Below the pieces are notes generated by a model. It saw nothing but the letters and a program-made list of their open reading frames with translations. It made no database searches and had not been told where the DNA came from. This document shows, in pieces, positions 60,848 to 64,000 of a stretch of DNA of 64,000 nt (position 1 is the stretch's first letter; each line of letters starts with the position of its first letter). A program made the position numbers and the translations under genes. This DNA comes from SAR202 cluster bacterium (lineage in GTDB: Bacteria; Chloroflexota; Dehalococcoidia; Lucifugimonadales; UBA2985), in assembly GCA_009391535.1 (NCBI GenBank), contig VFHP01000024.1, positions 145,976 through 209,975 of the forward strand, read 5' to 3'.

Positions 60848-61882
60848 TTGACTAAAGATTATAAGTTTTGGCTTGCTTTACTTATTACTGCGGCATTTCT
60901 TGTTTTTTTCTTTGCACAACTAGATTTCTCTGACACACTGGGGAATCTGATGAGTGCTAATTATATTCACATAATACCGGCTATTATGTTGTATTTTGGG
61001 GCCTTATATTTTAGGAGTTACAGATGGCGATTTTTGCTAAGTCCTATAAAAAACGTCCGAGTAATACATCTGTACCCTGTGGTTATAGTAGGTTATATGG
61101 CCAATAATATACTGCCAATGCGGCTTGGTGAGTTAGTTCGCGTTTTTTATCTTGACCGTAAACAATCAATCAATAAGGCTGCTTCGCTTGGCACTGTGGC
61201 AATTGAGAGGGTTTTTGACGGTCTAACATTGCTGTTTCTAGCAGGGATATCTTCCCTGTTTATCCCACTTGTCGATTTGTTAGAGGGTTTGGGTGGAGGA
61301 ATAGGACTAAATTGGTTTGCGTTGACCTCTTTAATGTCCACACCCTTTTTGCTTGTAGCAATCTTTATGATTTTGGGTTCATATTACCCACGGCAATTAA
61401 AAGACTTGATTGTTGTTATAACTAAATTTCTACCTCGAATAGTATCGCCAAAAGTGAATAATTTAGCTGGTATGTTTATAGACGGTTTGAGGGTGTTGCG
61501 TGGACCCAGAAAAGTGTTAATTGTGTTTATATTTTCTATACCAGTTTGGTTAATGGAATGCGGGATGTACTATCTGGTAGCATTTTCTTTTGGCTTAAAC
61601 AATTTTGTTTCTCCAACCGAATTAATAGGTATATCTATATTGTTAACTTCTGTGTCGAACCTGGCTACTTCAATTCCTACAGCTGGTGGTGGCATAGGAA
61701 CCTTCGAGGCATCCGCTGTGGCGACTCTGATTTTGTTAGGTATTGATTCGAATGTTGCGGGAGCGTATATAATTGTTTTACATGCTGCTTTACTTGTACC
61801 GGTTACTTTCTTAGGTCTTATTTACATTTGGTTCGATAAAGTGTCGATATTTGGTTTAGCAAAAGAAACTAGCAATAATTAA
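60848..61882 (+). CDS. Lysylphosphatidylglycerol synthase TM region/AglD-like flippase family protein
   Basis: Membrane protein of about 344 residues with eight or so hydrophobic segments (UPF0104/LPG_synthase_TM). Conserved blocks are YFRSYRWRFLL, GYMANNILPMRLGELVR, ERVFDGLTLLFL and PTAGGGIGTFEA. The family contains archaeal AglD and the membrane half of MprF, and some members are proposed lipid flippases. TTG 60848 is the likely start because GGGGG lies 5 bases upstream; a GTG two codons earlier overlaps that ribosome site. Its position after the YYY/Agl23-like pair supports a joint glycolipid function. Confidence 0.85.
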   Translation: MTKDYKFWLALLITAAFLVFFFAQLDFSDTLGNLMSANYIHIIPAIMLYFGALYFRSYRWRFLLSPIKNVRVIHLYPVVIVGYMANNILPMRLGELVRVFYLDRKQSINKAASLGTVAIERVFDGLTLLFLAGISSLFIPLVDLLEGLGGGIGLNWFALTSLMSTPFLLVAIFMILGSYYPRQLKDLIVVITKFLPRIVSPKVNNLAGMFIDGLRVLRGPRKVLIVFIFSIPVWLMECGMYYLVAFSFGLNNFVSPTELIGISILLTSVSNLATSIPTAGGGIGTFEASAVATLILLGIDSNVAGAYIIVLHAALLVPVTFLGLIYIWFDKVSIFGLAKETSNN

Positions 61883-61907
61883 CTTGATTGCAGGCAAAGG
61901 ATTCACA

Positions 61908-63245
61908 ATGAATATAGGAATTATAGGTGCCGGGATAGCTGGATTGACAGCAGCTCTCAGGCTAACAAAAGCGGGTCATCAGGTGACTCTGTACGAAGGA
62001 GCCCCATTTTTGGGGGGACAAGCTTCAACTTTTGATGTTGGAGGCGGTCGATTAGAAAAAGGATACCATCATTTATTCACCAGCGATGTTGATATAATTA
62101 ACCTTATAGAAGAATTAGGATTAACAGACAAGTTGGCTTGGATAGATTCCAGTGTAGGCATTTTTCACGGAGGGAAAATATACGATTTTATTACACCAAA
62201 GGATCTAATAAAATTTAAACCCTTAAGTTTATTCAGCAGGATTAGATTAGGCTTGATTACCTTGTATCTGCGCAGATATAAGAATTGGCGATCTTTGGAA
62301 AAATACACAGCTTCCGAGTGGATTCGAAAATATGCCGGGGCTGGAGCTTACAATGTGGTGTGGGGACCTCTGCTCAGGGGGAAATTCGGGTCATATTTTG
62401 ACAAAGTTGGCATGCCTTGGCTTTGGGGGAAGATGCATACCAGACTTGCTTCTAGGGGAACAGGTTTGAAAGGTATGCAAGGTGAAAAACTAGGATATCC
62501 TATGGGAAGCTTTGCAGAAATATTTGAAGAACTGGAAAAAAAGATAACACATGCTGGCGGAAGAATTAACCTTTCCACATCAGTTAGGGATATATTGATT
62601 GAAGATGGGGAGGCAAAAGGGGTGTTAATCAGGGGTGTTGATGGTAAAGATTTTGCAGAGTATCACGACAAAATTTTGTCAACTACACCGTCCTATATAT
62701 TCGATAAACTGGTGCCAGAATTACCAGATCATTATTCGTATAAACTAAAAAATGTCGATTATTTGTCTGCTATATTGGTGATATTGGTTCTGAAAAGACC
62801 ATTTACCAATAAATATTGGCTTAACATAGCCGACAGATCTATACCATTTGTCGGTTTGATAGAGCAAACTAATTTTGTGTCTCCTGAACTTTATGGTGGG
62901 AATAACATACTTTATATATCCAATTATCTGGATGAGAGTAATCCACTGTTCCATTTCTCTGAAAAAGACTTGTTAGAGGAATATATACCTCATTTGAAAA
63001 AAATTAATCCGCTTTTCGACAAATCTTGGATCGAAGATTGGTATTATCATAAAGTCTCCGCTGCCCAACCTATAATAGGCAAGAATTATTCAGAAAGAAT
63101 TCCTGAACACAGAACTCCAGTAAAGGATTTGTATTTGGCTAATACAACACAGATTTATCCAGAAGATAGGGGAACGAATTATAGCGTTAGAATGGGTAAT
63201 TTAGTTGCTGATTTGATATTGGACGATGTAGATAGGAATGCTTAG
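61908..63245 (+). CDS. FAD-dependent amine-oxidase-like oxidoreductase
   Basis: Flavoprotein of about 446 residues. The dinucleotide motif GIIGAGIAGLTAALRL is at the N-terminus, followed by LYEGAPFLGGQASTF and a substrate domain resembling UDP-galactopyranose mutase, HpnE and protoporphyrinogen oxidase relatives (COG1232/1233). The C-terminal FAD segment NTTQIYPEDRGTNYSVRMG is present. ATG 61908 has AAAGGA 7 bases upstream, better than an upstream in-frame ATG at 61884. It is 25 bases after the AglD-like gene, so a sugar- or isoprenoid-lipid substrate is plausible. The exact reaction is unknown. Confidence 0.82.
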   Translation: MNIGIIGAGIAGLTAALRLTKAGHQVTLYEGAPFLGGQASTFDVGGGRLEKGYHHLFTSDVDIINLIEELGLTDKLAWIDSSVGIFHGGKIYDFITPKDLIKFKPLSLFSRIRLGLITLYLRRYKNWRSLEKYTASEWIRKYAGAGAYNVVWGPLLRGKFGSYFDKVGMPWLWGKMHTRLASRGTGLKGMQGEKLGYPMGSFAEIFEELEKKITHAGGRINLSTSVRDILIEDGEAKGVLIRGVDGKDFAEYHDKILSTTPSYIFDKLVPELPDHYSYKLKNVDYLSAILVILVLKRPFTNKYWLNIADRSIPFVGLIEQTNFVSPELYGGNNILYISNYLDESNPLFHFSEKDLLEEYIPHLKKINPLFDKSWIEDWYYHKVSAAQPIIGKNYSERIPEHRTPVKDLYLANTTQIYPEDRGTNYSVRMGNLVADLILDDVDRNA

Positions 63246-63336
63246 TGTTTGAACAGTAGGCATTGAAGATTATAAGATGGAGATTGATTCTTTTATTTTT
63301 CTGTTTTAATGGGTAGTATTTGCGACTCATTTACCA

Positions 63337-63365
63337 TTGAACCATAACCGTGTTTGTGATAATAT
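63337..63365 (+). promoter_or_regulatory. Promoter of the nuoE operon
   Basis: TTGAAC (63337-63342), 17-base spacer and TAATAT (63360-63365), about 38 bases before the nuoE start. Confidence 0.6.
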
Positions 63366-63402
63366 CCACTAGTCAAAAATCCACACTAGATTTGGAGAAA
63401 AC

Positions 63403-63906
63403 TTGGCCGAAACTCGAGAGCAACATGATCAAAGTATAAAAGACGCCTTGATGAAACAAAACGCCAAGACTGTGACGGTTCTATCATCGTTGTTGGCAAT
63501 ACAAGATTCACTTGGTTACATATCTGGTAGAGCCATAGATCAAATTGCTTCTTACACAGGATCCACACTAAATGATGTATGGGGAGTTGCATCCTTTTAC
63601 ACCAACTTCCGCTTCTCGCCTCCAGGGGAAAATTTTGTTGAAGTATGTTGGGGTCCTACATGCCACTTGTTGGGGGCACAAGGGGTGCTAGATTGTGTTC
63701 TTGGAGAGCTGGGTTTGAAAGAAGAAGGAGATACTGGAGACCGAAAAGTGTCTCTGAAGTTCAATACTTGTTTGGGTGCTTGTTCTCAGGGTCCTTTGGT
63801 GAGCGTGAATCACAAAATAATCGGACCTAAGCTGATAGGAGACGCCAATCCTAAGGATTTTCAGAATAGTGTTGTAAAGATAATTTCCGACCTAAAAAAG
63901 GGTTGA
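63403..63906 (+). CDS. nuoE: NuoE-like 24 kDa [2Fe-2S] subunit
   Basis: Thioredoxin-like ferredoxin subunit of NADH-oxidising modules (complex I, or NAD-linked formate dehydrogenase/hydrogenase). The four ligands are Cys82 and Cys87 (CWGPTCH) and Cys123 and Cys127 (CLGACSQGP). The helical N-terminal part has the usual LGYISGRAIDQIA and VWGVASFYTNFRF blocks. TTG 63403 follows GGAG. It is followed by a probable NuoF start. Because nuoA-D do not precede it, a stand-alone NuoEF(G) module of another enzyme, such as formate dehydrogenase, is as likely as complex I. Confidence 0.92.
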   Translation: MAETREQHDQSIKDALMKQNAKTVTVLSSLLAIQDSLGYISGRAIDQIASYTGSTLNDVWGVASFYTNFRFSPPGENFVEVCWGPTCHLLGAQGVLDCVLGELGLKEEGDTGDRKVSLKFNTCLGACSQGPLVSVNHKIIGPKLIGDANPKDFQNSVVKIISDLKKG

Positions 63907-63940
63907 TAGCAGTAAATCTTAATGGATATTCGGAGAATTA

Positions 63941-64000
63941 ATGACTAGTTTTGATGAAATATATTCAAAATCGAAGTCTCGTTATCAAGAGTTAGAATCT
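63941..64000 (+). CDS. nuoF: Start of next gene, probably NuoF-like subunit (partial)
   Basis: Open frame from ATG 63941 to the window edge, 20 codons (MTSFDEIYSKSKSRYQELES). GGAG lies 6 bases upstream. Gene order after nuoE and the helical N-terminus suit the NADH-binding 51 kDa subunit, but no conserved NuoF motif is inside the window. Confidence 0.5.
   Translation, partial: MTSFDEIYSKSKSRYQELES

Overview
The window is a gene-dense, AT-rich stretch of bacterial chromosome carrying about 56 protein genes, one tRNA and one large SRP RNA. There is no sign of prophage, insertion sequences, CRISPR or plasmid functions. Nearly everything is core housekeeping. Several traits suggest a Chloroflexota bacterium, plausibly a marine Dehalococcoidia/SAR202-type lineage: an adjacent pair of Chlor_Arch_YYY (DUF2298) and Agl23-like membrane proteins, an HspR-type heat-shock repressor, paired thiolase-like/DUF35 genes, and a Bacillus-type large SRP RNA. 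The lineage is inferred from gene content; no marker was compared computationally.

Layout. 1-7.6 kb: a class V aminotransferase, an unknown acidic protein, purA, and a leftward dnaJ-hspR-clpC heat-shock operon. 7.6-15.9 kb: alaS-ruvX, aroE, aroC, proB, proA. 15.9-23.2 kb: a HtrA lipoprotein protease and a YihY membrane protein, then a rightward fatty-acid synthesis cluster (two MaoC-type dehydratase subunits, plsX, fabG, fabL), then leftward iscA and ygfZ (Fe-S assembly). 23.3-24.5 kb: tRNA-Ile(GAT) and yvcK. 24.5-28.3 kb: two tandem DUF35 + thiolase-like pairs, one with the nucleophilic cysteine and one without. 28.4-31.6 kb: a protein made of two copies of a small HAD domain, then assimilatory cysH-sat. 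31.7-40.9 kb: unknowns, uvrC, ispH, xerD-like recombinase, lgt, and a leftward fabF-zinc ribbon-recJ set. 41-47.8 kb: cca, a leftward rsmA-ispE-dinG-ogg operon, and the SRP RNA. 47.8-54.2 kb: a histidine-rich membrane-anchored protein, a GlcD/GlpC-type FAD/Fe-S dehydrogenase, a small beta-type protein, a metallo-beta-lactamase-fold protein with an altered metal motif, and mtaB. 54.3-64 kb: rnc, ftsY, a four-gene membrane/glycan cluster (DUF2298, Agl23-like, AglD-like, FAD amine-oxidase-like), then nuoE and the first codons of the next gene, probably nuoF.

How the genes fit together. The 18.2-21.7 kb cluster supplies dehydration and both reductions of type II fatty acid synthesis and the PlsX link to phospholipids; the condensing enzyme FabF lies 18 kb away. 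RNA handling is represented by rnc, cca, rsmA, mtaB, alaS and the SRP RNA/FtsY pair. DNA repair is represented by uvrC, recJ, ruvX, dinG and ogg. The amino-acid genes cover parts of shikimate, proline and sulfate assimilation.

TTG start codons are unusually common: about fifteen genes appear to use TTG, most with a Shine-Dalgarno sequence at good spacing. Many promoters match the -35 TTGACA / -10 TATAAT pattern with 16-18 base spacing, which implies a conventional primary sigma factor. Promoter, operator and terminator calls were made by eye.
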